Origin: Mariniphaga sp.
Lineage (GTDB): Bacteria > Bacteroidota > Bacteroidia > Bacteroidales > Prolixibacteraceae
Assembly (NCBI GenBank): GCA_024636975.1
Contig: JAGXGA010000049.1
Coordinates: 1 to 40,977 of the forward strand
Length of the DNA stretch: 40,977 nt
Reading direction: 5' to 3'
The stretch's first letter is position 1. Every line of letters begins with the position of its first letter. The translations under genes and the position numbers were made by a program. Of the stretch, positions 6,923-14,957 are shown piece by piece. The notes beneath the pieces were generated by a model. It was given only the letters and a program-made list of their open reading frames with translations. It did not search any database and was not told where the DNA came from.

Positions 6923-9001
6923 ATGAAAGTTTTTTCTTTGACATTTATATTTCTTACAATTTGTGTATTCATCAGTAGCTGCACCAAAACAGAATCTCCT
7001 GCACCTTATGGTCCGGTTCCCTCAGAGAACCAATTACGCTGGCAGGAGATGGAGTACTATGCTTTTGTTCATTTCTCGTTAAATACCTTCACCGACCAAT
7101 CGTGGGGTTTTGGCGATGAAGACATCAATCTGTTTAATCCTACTGAACTTGATTGCCGGCAGTGGGCGCGTATTTGCAAAGATGCGGGGATGAAAGGTAT
7201 AATTATTACTGCTAAGCACCATAGTGGCTTTTGTTTATGGCCATCGGATTATACTGAGTATTCGGTAAAAAATGCACCATGGAAAGATGGAAAAGGTGAT
7301 GTAGTACGTGAACTGGCCGATGCTTGTGAGGAGTACGGTTTGAAGCTGGGCATCTACGTATCTCCCTGGGACAGAAATCATCCAGATTACGGGAAACCCG
7401 GATATATTACTTATTTCCGGAACCAGATTAAAGAATTACTCTCCAACTATGGGCCAATTTTCGAAATTTGGTTTGATGGTGCGAATGGAGGTTCCGGCTA
7501 CTATGGTGGAGCCTATGAAACAAGGAACATTGATCGTACAACTTATTATGATTGGCAGCCTACCTATAAAATGATCCGTGAATTGCAACCAGATATTGTG
7601 ATATGGAACGATGGTGGCGACAGGGCTGATTTGCGCTGGGTTGGTACCGAAGCAGGTTATGTTGGTGAAACGAACTGGAGCTTACTTGATAGTGCAGGCG
7701 AAGTGACATGGGAAATGTTGCACCATGGACTCGAAACCGGCAATGCATGGGTGCCTGCAGAGGTAAATACATCCATCAGGCCTGAGTGGTTTTACCACCC
7801 AGGGGAAGATGGCAAAGTTAAAACACTTCCTCACCTTATGGATACCTGGTACAAATCGATAGGCAGAAATGGTGCTTTTTTACTCAACTTTCCGATTATG
7901 CCAAATGGGTTGATTCATCCTGGTGATGAAAAGGCTGCTCTTGACCTTGCACATGCCGTTAAAGACGTATTTTCTGTTAACCTGGCGACCAATGCAAAGG
8001 CCGATGCAAACAACATAAGAGGTAAAACCAGTAGATTCGGTGCAAACCAAGCTATCGACAACAATATGGATACCTATTGGGCAACTGATGATAGCATAAC
8101 TACTGCTTCGATGACCATCGATTTTGAAACACCAACTACATTTAACCGTTTTATGGCCCAGGAATACATCCGTTTGGGGCAGCGGGTAAATTCGTTTACA
8201 ATTGAAGCACTTGCAGGCAGTGAATGGATAGAAGTTGCAGGGGCTACCACCATCGGTTATAAACGCATACTCCGTTTCCCAACTGTGGAGGCAACCAAAC
8301 TTCGTTTTAATATTACCGGTTCAAAAGCGTGCCCGGTTATTTCGAATATCGGGGTTTACAATGCGCCGCAAATACTTATACCTCCCACCATTATAAGGAA
8401 CCAGGTTGGTGATGTAATCATTACTCCTGCAGATCGAGAATCGGAAGTTTACTTTACGGTTGATGGCAGTGAACCTGCTACCGACTCCAATAAATACTCT
8501 GGTCCCATTCAAACCGATGGGAAACTGGAAGTTAAAGCAATTGCATATGAGCCCTCTTCAGGAAAAAGCAGTACGGCTAGTCATGAAGAATTTGACCTGC
8601 CCAGGAGGAATTGGAAGATTCTGGGGATCGAAGATGATAAGGCTTATGCAATACTTGATGGCGACCCGTTTACAGCCTGGCACCAAAAAACGAAAGAGCT
8701 GCCCGTCGATTTGGTTATCGACATAGGACAAGAACTTAATATCATTGGTTTTAACTACCATCCCGATATGGGTTTATGGGGGCCTGGAATTATCACAGAT
8801 TACCAGTTTTTTATTTCAGCAGATAATAAAAAATGGAAACTGGTCAGCGAAGGTGAATTCTCCAACATTAAGAATAACCCGCTATGGCAAAACAAAATGT
8901 TCGAGAATCAAGGGGCTCGCTATATTAAGTTTCGCGCTTTAAAAAATACAGAGAACAACAGCAATATCGGATATGCTGAGATTGGTATTATCACGGATTA
9001 A
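6923..9001 (+). CDS. GH29 alpha-L-fucosidase, lipoprotein
   Basis: A 692-aa exo-glycosidase that removes alpha-L-fucose from glycans. The N-terminus is a lipoprotein signal with lipobox ISSC (Cys20), so it is anchored in a membrane, probably the outer membrane or periplasmic face. The GH29 barrel covers about residues 35-345: HFSLNTFTD at the N-terminal side, the paired His of AKHHSGF (99-100), and EIWFDGANG with the catalytic nucleophile Asp185. A discoidin-type (F5/8C, CBM32-like) domain follows at about 360-470, then a chitobiase C-terminal-like beta domain (about 490-545, VYFTVDGSEP) and a second discoidin-like domain to the end. The architecture fits host, algal or plant glycan use; linkage preference is not visible. 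The gene stands alone with its own promoter, without a SusCD pair in the window. Confidence 0.93.
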   Translation: MKVFSLTFIFLTICVFISSCTKTESPAPYGPVPSENQLRWQEMEYYAFVHFSLNTFTDQSWGFGDEDINLFNPTELDCRQWARICKDAGMKGIIITAKHHSGFCLWPSDYTEYSVKNAPWKDGKGDVVRELADACEEYGLKLGIYVSPWDRNHPDYGKPGYITYFRNQIKELLSNYGPIFEIWFDGANGGSGYYGGAYETRNIDRTTYYDWQPTYKMIRELQPDIVIWNDGGDRADLRWVGTEAGYVGETNWSLLDSAGEVTWEMLHHGLETGNAWVPAEVNTSIRPEWFYHPGEDGKVKTLPHLMDTWYKSIGRNGAFLLNFPIMPNGLIHPGDEKAALDLAHAVKDVFSVNLATNAKADANNIRGKTSRFGANQAIDNNMDTYWATDDSITTASMTIDFETPTTFNRFMAQEYIRLGQRVNSFTIEALAGSEWIEVAGATTIGYKRILRFPTVEATKLRFNITGSKACPVISNIGVYNAPQILIPPTIIRNQVGDVIITPADRESEVYFTVDGSEPATDSNKYSGPIQTDGKLEVKAIAYEPSSGKSSTASHEEFDLPRRNWKILGIEDDKAYAILDGDPFTAWHQKTKELPVDLVIDIGQELNIIGFNYHPDMGLWGPGIITDYQFFISADNKKWKLVSEGEFSNIKNNPLWQNKMFENQGARYIKFRALKNTENNSNIGYAEIGIITD

Positions 9002-9129
9002 TTATGACTTAGAGTTGCAAATTGTGAGTCGCTAACAGAGGAATAACAACTTTAACAAGAGAGTATATTTTTTTAATCTCAATTTTGCTTGTTATGTGTA
9101 TTAAGAAAAGTATTTCCGGTGATTATTTT

Positions 9130-9206
9130 GCAAAAAGAAAAAGGGCAGCTCATCAGCTGCCCTCAAATGTTAACCCCCAAACACACAAGCAATACAGAAC
9201 GTATTG
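9130..9206 (-). ncRNA. Possible third small transcript with intrinsic terminator
   Basis: On the minus strand, TAGGTTTG (9212-9219) matches TAnnTTTG. A perfect 7-bp hairpin follows (9189-9195 / 9201-9207), then a G/T-rich stretch, and a perfect 8-bp terminator stem (9143-9150 / 9155-9162) with a T-rich tail TTTTTCTTTTTG. The layout is like that of the twin units at 9702-9967 but the sequence is different. It could be just a terminator for transcripts from the right. Confidence 0.4.
9143..9162 (-). terminator. Intrinsic terminator
   Basis: GGGCAGCT pairs perfectly with AGCTGCCC around a 4-nt loop. The T-rich tail lies on the minus-strand side (complement of 9131-9142), so it stops leftward transcription, facing the 3' end of the fucosidase gene. 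The plus strand has no T-run after it. Confidence 0.75.
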
Positions 9207-9219
9207 CACTACAAACCTA

Positions 9220-9700
9220 ATTAATTATATTAAAAAGTATTCATTCCTGACATAAAAAATACAACATATCCTACTATTTAGATAGGATAAAAATAATAAG
9301 TGTCTTTTTCCAACAATTGCCAAAATAACATTCTGCTTTTAAGTCGCTAATATGCTTCGCAATAAATACACCCAATATGGATAGAGGGATCAAAACTAAA
9401 GAGATTTGGGTTGAAGGGAATACCTGTCAACGCTCATTTACATTGGTCAATATCCATAATTGCTCGATTATATAGAGATATATGACTTAAAACCGTAAGA
9501 ATGCAGCAGTCGTTTTATCAAACCTGCATAGCAACATGGTCCGATATCAATCAGCATTGAGGAGTCAAAGAATTATGATTTTGAAATTACAACAGATTGC
9601 TAAAATTTCTTCTTTCGTTTCGGGTAGAATTTTAATACGTCAGCCTATAGTTCCGGATGACAACTTACAGGTTATGGAATCAGCAGATCATATGTATAGA
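9220..9700. other. Gene-free stretch left of the twin small-RNA units
   Basis: No gene supported. There is an inverted repeat ATCCTA...TAGGAT at about 9267-9287. A 69-codon frame at 9536-9745 runs straight through the small-RNA terminator, which argues that it is not a gene, although a short piece of it is faintly like the end of a GGDEF domain. Confidence 0.5.
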
Positions 9701-9701
9701 C

Positions 9702-9787
9702 AAAAAAAAGGACGAGTCAACACTCATCCTTTTCAATCTAACTAAACCAATAAAACTAATCAAACCTAAACCTATGAACTAAAACTA
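9702..9787 (-). ncRNA. Twin small RNA, copy 1
   Basis: About 86 nt on the minus strand. Transcription would start about 6 nt after TATCTTTG (9793-9800). The first 50 nt are U/G-rich, nearly free of C and unstructured. The 3' part is an intrinsic terminator: a 12-bp stem (9722-9733 with 9706-9717), loop GUUG, then eight U. The stem contains a G-U pair when read on the minus strand but a C-A mismatch on the plus strand, which fixes the direction. No reading frame of note is inside. The function is unknown; I do not recognise a named family. Confidence 0.65.
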
Positions 9788-9792
9788 TGGTA

Positions 9793-9837
9793 CAAAGATA
9801 ATGTCGAATTTGTTTTGGTCGGTTAAGAGAATGTTAA
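9793..9837 (-). promoter_or_regulatory. Promoter of small RNA copy 1 with TTAAC boxes
   Basis: The -7 element TATCTTTG is the complement of 9793-9800. Upstream, after 21 bp, are two direct repeats of TTAAC, 11 bp apart (complements of 9822-9826 and 9833-9837), with a third at 9848-9852. An 11-bp period is typical of tandem sites for OmpR/PhoB-type response regulators and lies where a -33 element would be. Confidence 0.6.
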
Positions 9838-9869
9838 GAAATATGTTGTTAAACATTATTTAATAAAAC

Positions 9870-9954
9870 AAAAAAAGGACGAGTCAACACTCATCCTTTT
9901 CAATCTAACTAAACCAATAAAACTAATCAAACCTAAACCTATGAACTAAAACTA
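9870..9954 (-). ncRNA. Twin small RNA, copy 2
   Basis: About 85 nt, with an 80-bp core identical to copy 1 (9877-9956 versus 9710-9789). The terminator stem is 9889-9900 with 9873-9884, loop GUUG, followed by seven U. It has its own promoter, so both copies can be made independently. It lies between copy 1 and the 3' end of floA on the same strand; floA transcripts may also run into it. Confidence 0.65.
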
Positions 9955-9959
9955 TGCTG

Positions 9960-10004
9960 CAAAGATAAAGCTGATTTTGCTTAATTGCGTTAAGTGAATG
10001 TTAA
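9960..10004 (-). promoter_or_regulatory. Promoter of small RNA copy 2 with TTAAC boxes
   Basis: The -7 element TATCTTTG is the complement of 9960-9967. The TTAAC boxes (complements of 9989-9993 and 10000-10004) are again 11 bp apart and 21 bp from the -7 element. A weaker third box TTAAA sits at 10015-10019. The layout matches copy 1 base for base in spacing. Confidence 0.6.
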
Positions 10005-10040
10005 AAACTATGTTTTTAAACATCTATTAACAATTCCTTT

Positions 10041-11021
10041 TTATTCTTCCTTGTTTTTATTTTCCTCACCTGAAATGGATTCACGCATGGCAGTATCGGC
10101 CATTATGTTTTTGTATTTCATGTAATCCATTATGCCGAGGTTTCCCTTACTGAATGCTTCTGCAATGGCCAGAGGCACTTTGGCTTCTGCCTCAATAACT
10201 TTAGCCTTCATTTCCTGTGCTTTGGCCTTCATTTCCTGTTCAAGGGCAATGGCCATTGCACGGCGTTCTTCTGCTTTTGCCTGCGCAATGTTTTTATCAG
10301 CTTCTGCCTGATCCATTTGCAACCCGGCGCCTATATTTTTACCAATGTCGATATCGGCTATGTCAATCGAAAGGATCTCAAACGCAGTTCCGGCATCTAA
10401 ACCTTTTTCAAGCACAACTCTTGAGATGAAATCGGGATTTTCAAGCACAGCCTTATGCGAGTGGGAAGAACCGATTGACGAAACAATACCTTCTCCTACA
10501 CGGGCTAAAACAGTATCTTCACCTGCACCACCCACAAGTTGTTTAATACTTGCACGCACCGTTACGCGGGCTTTAGCTATGAGCTGTATACCGTCTTTTG
10601 AAACGGCAGTAACAGGTGGTGTATTGATTACCTTGGGGTTTACCGACATCTGCACTGCTTCAAATACATCACGACCGGCCAGATCAATGGCAGTTGCCAC
10701 TTTAAAGGTTAAGTCGATGTTTGCTTTTGAAGCCGACACCAATGCATGAACAACATTAGCTACATGTCCTCCGGCCAGATAATGAGCTTCAAGGTCATTG
10801 CGGTTTAAAGGCACACCGGCCTTTGTTCCTTCAATGAGGGCTCGGACAATAACTCCTGGTGGAACTTTTCTGAAGCGCATAAGGAACAGTTGCAGCAGGG
10901 AAATTTTTACTCCCGATACCAGGGCTGAAAACCACAAACCGATTGGGATGAAATATAAAAGAACAAACAACAATACGATGATACCAATAATCATCCCCCA
11001 AATTCCGATTTCTTCTAACAT
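10041..11021 (-). CDS. floA: Flotillin-like protein FloA
   Basis: A 326-aa flotillin-like membrane scaffold of the FloA (formerly UPF0365/YqfA) family, which organises functional membrane microdomains. The N-terminus has one long hydrophobic segment (about residues 8-35). A SPFH-like region ([16 protein letters not shown], then [21 protein letters not shown]) follows, and an Ala/Glu/Lys-rich coiled coil ([20 protein letters not shown]) near the C-terminus drives oligomerisation. The length is normal for the family. It follows nfeD by 2 bp, the classic FloA-NfeD pairing in which NfeD supports the scaffold. Confidence 0.95.
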   Translation of the reverse strand: MLEEIGIWGMIIGIIVLLFVLLYFIPIGLWFSALVSGVKISLLQLFLMRFRKVPPGVIVRALIEGTKAGVPLNRNDLEAHYLAGGHVANVVHALVSASKANIDLTFKVATAIDLAGRDVFEAVQMSVNPKVINTPPVTAVSKDGIQLIAKARVTVRASIKQLVGGAGEDTVLARVGEGIVSSIGSSHSHKAVLENPDFISRVVLEKGLDAGTAFEILSIDIADIDIGKNIGAGLQMDQAEADKNIAQAKAEERRAMAIALEQEMKAKAQEMKAKVIEAEAKVPLAIAEAFSKGNLGIMDYMKYKNIMADTAMRESISGEENKNKEE

Positions 11022-11023
11022 TT

Positions 11024-11494
11024 TTATTTATTTACAGGTTCTACAATAATTTTATTCGATAATATCTTCAAAACTTTAATTTCGGTATTGTGATCGACAA
11101 AGCCTCCCGTTGATACCGCCTCCACCACTTCCCCGTTAATTTTTGCCTTTCCAGAAGGTGCCAGCCTGCCTATGGTTTTTCCTAAATCACCCACATGTAT
11201 CTTTTCGCTTATATCAGTCTCAACCTTGCTATCGATAAGTGACTCCAGGATCATTCTTTTTCCGGTTTTTGACTGGAAAAGAGAATAAATCAAAATAGGA
11301 GAGGCAATGAGAACAAAGGCAAGGGTGAGAAACCCGATTCCCGTTCCGTATTCAATAAAAGCAATATACACACTAATACCTAATAGTATAAAGCCTCCGA
11401 TACCGGCAATGGTTACTCCCGGTATTACTGCAAATTCAATTAACAGCAGCAGCAACCCCAGGCCGATAAGCAGAATGATGGCAAATACAGTCAT
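11024..11494 (-). CDS. NfeD-family membrane protein
   Basis: A 156-aa short NfeD protein: hydrophobic segments over the first 85 residues (about three or four passes), then a C-terminal OB-fold-like beta domain ([30 protein letters not shown]). It lacks the ClpP-like serine protease domain of long NfeD proteins. It overlaps clpS by 4 bp and is 2 bp from floA, so it belongs to a tight operon. The known role is partner of flotillin-like proteins in membrane microdomains. Confidence 0.92.
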   Translation of the reverse strand: MTVFAIILLIGLGLLLLLIEFAVIPGVTIAGIGGFILLGISVYIAFIEYGTGIGFLTLAFVLIASPILIYSLFQSKTGKRMILESLIDSKVETDISEKIHVGDLGKTIGRLAPSGKAKINGEVVEAVSTGGFVDHNTEIKVLKILSNKIIVEPVNK

Positions 11495-11778
11495 GATTTA
11501 AATTCTATTGTGGAATTTAACTCCATAGCCGTTAAGGCATCTTTCATTTGTTTAAGGGGTTCGATATATCCTTTACGCACATCACAACTACCTTTGTGGT
11601 GCGTAATCATAGTACACTGTACCGCCTGTTCAAAGTCATGTTCGCAAATATCCATCAATGCATTAATTACATAATCGAAGCTGTGTACATCGTCGTTGTG
11701 TAACATTAACAAATATTCACCGCTGACTTCTTCGTTTTCCCTGTCTGCCGGTCTCTTTTTTGTTTCTTTAGATGTCAT
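11491..11778 (-). CDS. clpS: ATP-dependent Clp protease adaptor ClpS
   Basis: A 95-aa ClpS adaptor that delivers N-degron substrates to the ClpAP-type protease. The substrate-pocket residues are in LHNDDVHSFDYVI (Asn-Asp-Asp) and THHKG (His). The N-terminal tail is charged and flexible as usual. It overlaps the TPR/SPOR gene by 11 bp and nfeD by 4 bp, so translation is coupled. No clpA is in the window. Confidence 0.93.
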   Translation of the reverse strand: MTSKETKKRPADRENEEVSGEYLLMLHNDDVHSFDYVINALMDICEHDFEQAVQCTMITHHKGSCDVRKGYIEPLKQMKDALTAMELNSTIEFKS

Positions 11779-13213
11779 TGTTTGCTTCCAATTGTTTAGC
11801 TTGCTCCAAAGTTATTCTTTTTCCGTTAAAATATGGCACAACTGATGCATCTTGTATACCTTCCTGTTTTACCTGGCTTTGCATTTTAAGTGCATCCTCA
11901 TAACTGGTTAAATTTCCGGTCGTGTAAACAACCACTCCCTTTTCATCGGTATAGCTGTCAATGGTCCGTATAACTGAGAGTTTATTGTATAAACGCTGCT
12001 TGTAAGCGGGTACTCCCTTACTATAGGCGCCAATTTGTATTTTATATGTTAATTCTGATGGACTTGCTTTGGCAGATGCTTTTTGCACTGGCTCAATGAT
12101 GGTGATAAGATGCTCTTCCTCAGTTGTTCGGGGAGACTTCTTATTTTCTTTTATACCGGAAACTAGATTTTCCTGCTTCATCAGAAAGTTATTTAGTGTA
12201 ACAGGCCCGGCATTCTCCCAATATTCATTTTCTGCAATTCGTGACTGTAAATAGGTATTTTTGATTTCTTCCTCAAGAGGGAAAAATTCATTTTCCAGAC
12301 CAATAATCTTAGTTGCAATTTCCTTCCGTTCTTCTGCTGATTGGGTGTTCTTATAAGCTGCTCTCAATTCTTCTGCTTCTTTTAAATTCTCCTTCTGTTG
12401 CAGTTCTAATTTTTTGGCTTTCTCAAACAGATTTTTACCTTCTTCAGTTTGAAATTGAGAGGTATATAAATAGGTGATGGTATTGTTTATCCGGAACTGA
12501 ACAGGGGCCCCGTCAGGAATTGTAGGTTGAACACCGGGAAGATAAGGAAGGGCTTCACGTGGAGGTATAAATCCATCTTCAATATTTTGCACCTGATTTT
12601 CTATAACTTCAATCAAATTTTCGGTATCTGTTGAGGTAGACAGAGTAACCGGTTCTTCTTCCATTGTAGCCGGAATATCTGATTCCACTGGCTCAGAACG
12701 CACAGGCTCTTCAGGAGTTGCCTCAGTTTTTTCTGAAACAGAGACACCAGATGTTGAATCGAATGGGTTAACCTGATTGTAACACAGCTGAATTTTTTTA
12801 TCAAGGTCAAGTTTTTTCTGTTCCATTTCAGGCACACTTAACCGGAACTGGTTGTATAATTTTAATGCCTGATCCCAGTCTTCAAGTGCATGGTGCTGTA
12901 TTGCCAGATAATAATGCAGACGGTCAGGAGTTATATTTTTCCCTGCCAACCGAAGGTGTTTCACCTCTTTTTCACCGTAATGCCCGTTTTCTGTGCGGGA
13001 AGCTCCGTAATAATAATTCAATATCGGATTACCACCGTTCTGTTTGAGCAATACCTGTAAAAGCTTTTCCGCTTCTTTATAATTCCCTGAATCAAACAGC
13101 TGAATCGCTTTAACCTCCGGGTTTTCCTGTGAATATGAAACAAGTGTAGGAAAAATTCCGGCAAGCAGAACAATGAGTATAAGAAAGCTGGTTCTTTTTA
13201 TTTTATCACACAT
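11768..13213 (-). CDS. Secreted TPR/SPOR-domain protein
   Basis: A 481-aa exported protein. A signal peptide (about residues 1-28, ending near VSYSQ) is followed by TPR-like helices (about 35-130; KAIQLFDSGNYKEAEKLL), an acidic Ser/Thr/Pro/Glu-rich linker, a helical Lys/Glu-rich segment (about 265-330), and a C-terminal SPOR domain (about 395-470; YKIQIGAYSKGVPAY). SPOR domains bind septal peptidoglycan lacking stem peptides, so a cell-envelope or division role is likely. It is the first gene of the clpS-nfeD-floA operon. A near-consensus TATATTTC lies upstream, but I do not rate it strongly. Confidence 0.8.
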   Translation of the reverse strand: MCDKIKRTSFLILIVLLAGIFPTLVSYSQENPEVKAIQLFDSGNYKEAEKLLQVLLKQNGGNPILNYYYGASRTENGHYGEKEVKHLRLAGKNITPDRLHYYLAIQHHALEDWDQALKLYNQFRLSVPEMEQKKLDLDKKIQLCYNQVNPFDSTSGVSVSEKTEATPEEPVRSEPVESDIPATMEEEPVTLSTSTDTENLIEVIENQVQNIEDGFIPPREALPYLPGVQPTIPDGAPVQFRINNTITYLYTSQFQTEEGKNLFEKAKKLELQQKENLKEAEELRAAYKNTQSAEERKEIATKIIGLENEFFPLEEEIKNTYLQSRIAENEYWENAGPVTLNNFLMKQENLVSGIKENKKSPRTTEEEHLITIIEPVQKASAKASPSELTYKIQIGAYSKGVPAYKQRLYNKLSVIRTIDSYTDEKGVVVYTTGNLTSYEDALKMQSQVKQEGIQDASVVPYFNGKRITLEQAKQLEANNDI

Positions 13214-13336
13214 GGCTTAAAGTTGTAAAACTTCATTTACTGTGTAAACTTACAAAAATTGTGCAATCTCTTAAAATTGCATGAAATATAACATGGAAAC
13301 TGTCAAATGTGGTCTGATTTTTATCATTAATTAATT

Positions 13337-13344
13337 TATATTTG
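13337..13344 (+). promoter_or_regulatory. bcp promoter, -7 element TATATTTG
   Basis: An exact TAnnTTTG match 27 bp before the bcp start codon. It probably also serves recA, since no terminator or second clear promoter lies between the genes. Confidence 0.65.
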
Positions 13345-13371
13345 TAGTTCCGGGAATACAAAAAAGAGATT

Positions 13372-13836
13372 ATGACAAATTTAAAAGAAGGAGATAAAGC
13401 TCCCCGTTTCTCAGGTAAGAATCAGGATGGTAAAGAAATAAAGCTGGAAGATTTTTCAGGGAAAAAACTGATCCTTTATTTTTATCCAAAAGATAATACA
13501 CCTGGATGTACGGCTGAGGCGTGTAACCTGAACGATAATTACAACAGCTGGCTCGATAAGGGGTTTGAAGTAATTGGCGTTAGTCCCGACAGCATGGAAT
13601 CACATCAGAAATTCAGGAAGAAATTCGGGCTGAAGTTTGACCTGATTGCCGATACAGAAAAGGAAATATTGCAAGCCTATGAGGCATGGGGCGAAAAGAG
13701 TATGTATGGGAAGAAATACATGGGAGTATTACGAACTACGTTTGTAATTGATGAAAATGGTGTTATACAGAAAATTTTTGAAAAGGTAGAGACAAAAGAT
13801 CACACAAATCAAATTATAAAAAATTTAAATATTTAA
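13372..13836 (+). CDS. bcp: Thioredoxin-dependent thiol peroxidase (peroxiredoxin Q)
   Basis: A 154-aa peroxiredoxin of the BCP/PrxQ group that reduces H2O2 and organic hydroperoxides in the cytoplasm. The peroxidatic Cys46 is in [11 protein letters not shown], and Cys51, five residues later, is the usual resolving Cys of this group. The catalytic Arg is in [10 protein letters not shown]. The length is normal. It lies 13 bp upstream of recA, an oxidative-stress and DNA-repair pairing. Confidence 0.95.
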   Translation: MTNLKEGDKAPRFSGKNQDGKEIKLEDFSGKKLILYFYPKDNTPGCTAEACNLNDNYNSWLDKGFEVIGVSPDSMESHQKFRKKFGLKFDLIADTEKEILQAYEAWGEKSMYGKKYMGVLRTTFVIDENGVIQKIFEKVETKDHTNQIIKNLNI

Positions 13837-13849
13837 CCTTATTCTAAAC

Positions 13850-14881
13850 ATGACCAAAGAAGAAAAAGCTCAGGTTAACAAGGAAAAGCTGAAAGCGCTT
13901 CAGCTTACTATGGACAAAATTGAAAAAAGTTACGGTAAAGGATCCATTATGCGCATGGGGGACCAGGCGATTGAAAACATTCCTGCAATTTCTTCCGGAT
14001 CCATAGCGCTGGATGTTGCTATGGGAGTCGGAGGGTTCCCAAAAGGAAGGGTAATAGAAATTTATGGTCCTGAATCTTCGGGTAAAACCACCCTTGCCAT
14101 TCATGCAATAGCAGAAGCACAAAAGGCAGGGGGTATTGCTGCCATTGTAGATGCTGAACATGCTTTTGATCCCTATTATGCTAAAAAGCTTGGTGTTGAT
14201 ATAGAAGAACTGCTTATTTCGCAACCCGACAACGGAGAACAGGCACTTGAAATAGTTGATAACCTGGTTCGTTCGGGAGCCATCGACATAATTGTTATCG
14301 ATTCTGTGGCAGCTCTTACACCTAAAGCTGAACTTGAAGGGGAGATGGGCGATTCAAGAATGGGGTTACAGGCCCGGCTCATGTCGCAGGCTTTACGGAA
14401 ATTAACTGCCAATATCAGCAAAACCAAAACTTGTTGCATTTTTATTAACCAGTTACGTGAAAAGATTGGCGTAATGTTTGGTAACCCGGAAACCACAACC
14501 GGTGGAAATGCTCTAAAATTCTACGCTTCAGTACGGCTCGACATCCGCCGTATAGGCCAGATTAAAGATGGTGAGGATGTAAACGGGATTAATGTTCGTG
14601 TGAAGGTGGTAAAAAATAAAGTTGCTCCACCATTCAGGAAAGCGGAATTCGATATCCTTTATGGTGAAGGTATTTCCAAATCGGGTGAAATTATTGACCT
14701 GGGAGTACAATTAAACATCATTAAGAAAAGCGGTTCCTGGTTTAGTTACGGCGATACAAAACTGGGGCAGGGAAGGGAAACGGTTCGCAGTTTAATTCTC
14801 GACAACCCTGAACTTGCCCACGAACTGGAGATGAAAATCCTGGATTCCATTTCAGGAAAAACACCTGTGACTACAGCATAG
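13850..14881 (+). CDS. recA: Recombinase RecA
   Basis: A 343-aa RecA, full length. The Walker A motif [10 protein letters not shown] starts at residue 73, MAW/loop L1 is around [12 protein letters not shown], and the loop L2 region [22 protein letters not shown] is complete. It forms filaments on single-stranded DNA, promotes strand exchange and stimulates LexA-type cleavage. Its own intrinsic terminator follows. No LexA-like box was recognised upstream. Confidence 0.98.
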   Translation: MTKEEKAQVNKEKLKALQLTMDKIEKSYGKGSIMRMGDQAIENIPAISSGSIALDVAMGVGGFPKGRVIEIYGPESSGKTTLAIHAIAEAQKAGGIAAIVDAEHAFDPYYAKKLGVDIEELLISQPDNGEQALEIVDNLVRSGAIDIIVIDSVAALTPKAELEGEMGDSRMGLQARLMSQALRKLTANISKTKTCCIFINQLREKIGVMFGNPETTTGGNALKFYASVRLDIRRIGQIKDGEDVNGINVRVKVVKNKVAPPFRKAEFDILYGEGISKSGEIIDLGVQLNIIKKSGSWFSYGDTKLGQGRETVRSLILDNPELAHELEMKILDSISGKTPVTTA

Positions 14882-14904
14882 AAATAAATTATATTGACAG
14901 ATAC

Positions 14905-14942
14905 CTGGATGAAATGTTCTGTCGTTTCATCCAGTTTTTTTT
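14905..14942 (+). terminator. recA terminator
   Basis: A perfect 10-bp stem CTGGATGAAA / TTTCATCCAG (14905-14914 with 14925-14934) is followed by eight T. It separates recA from the threonine genes. Confidence 0.92.
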
Positions 14943-14957
14943 AATAAACACAGCATA

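Larger units (their letters stand above)
9702..10020 (-). repeat. Tandem duplication, 167-bp period
   Basis: Two head-to-tail copies of a transcription-unit-sized block lie here. Bases 9710-9789 and 9877-9956 are identical over 80 bp. The -7 elements (9793-9800 and 9960-9967) and the upstream TTAAC boxes keep the same spacing in both, while the 21 bp between box and -7 element match at only about half the positions. Conservation is therefore confined to the parts expected to matter. Confidence 0.85.

Noticed and set aside
9536-9745. 69-codon frame with a stretch faintly like the end of a GGDEF domain (ADHMYRQKKGR)
   Set aside because: It reads through the terminator stem of small RNA copy 1, lacks the rest of the domain and has no promoter; probably chance.
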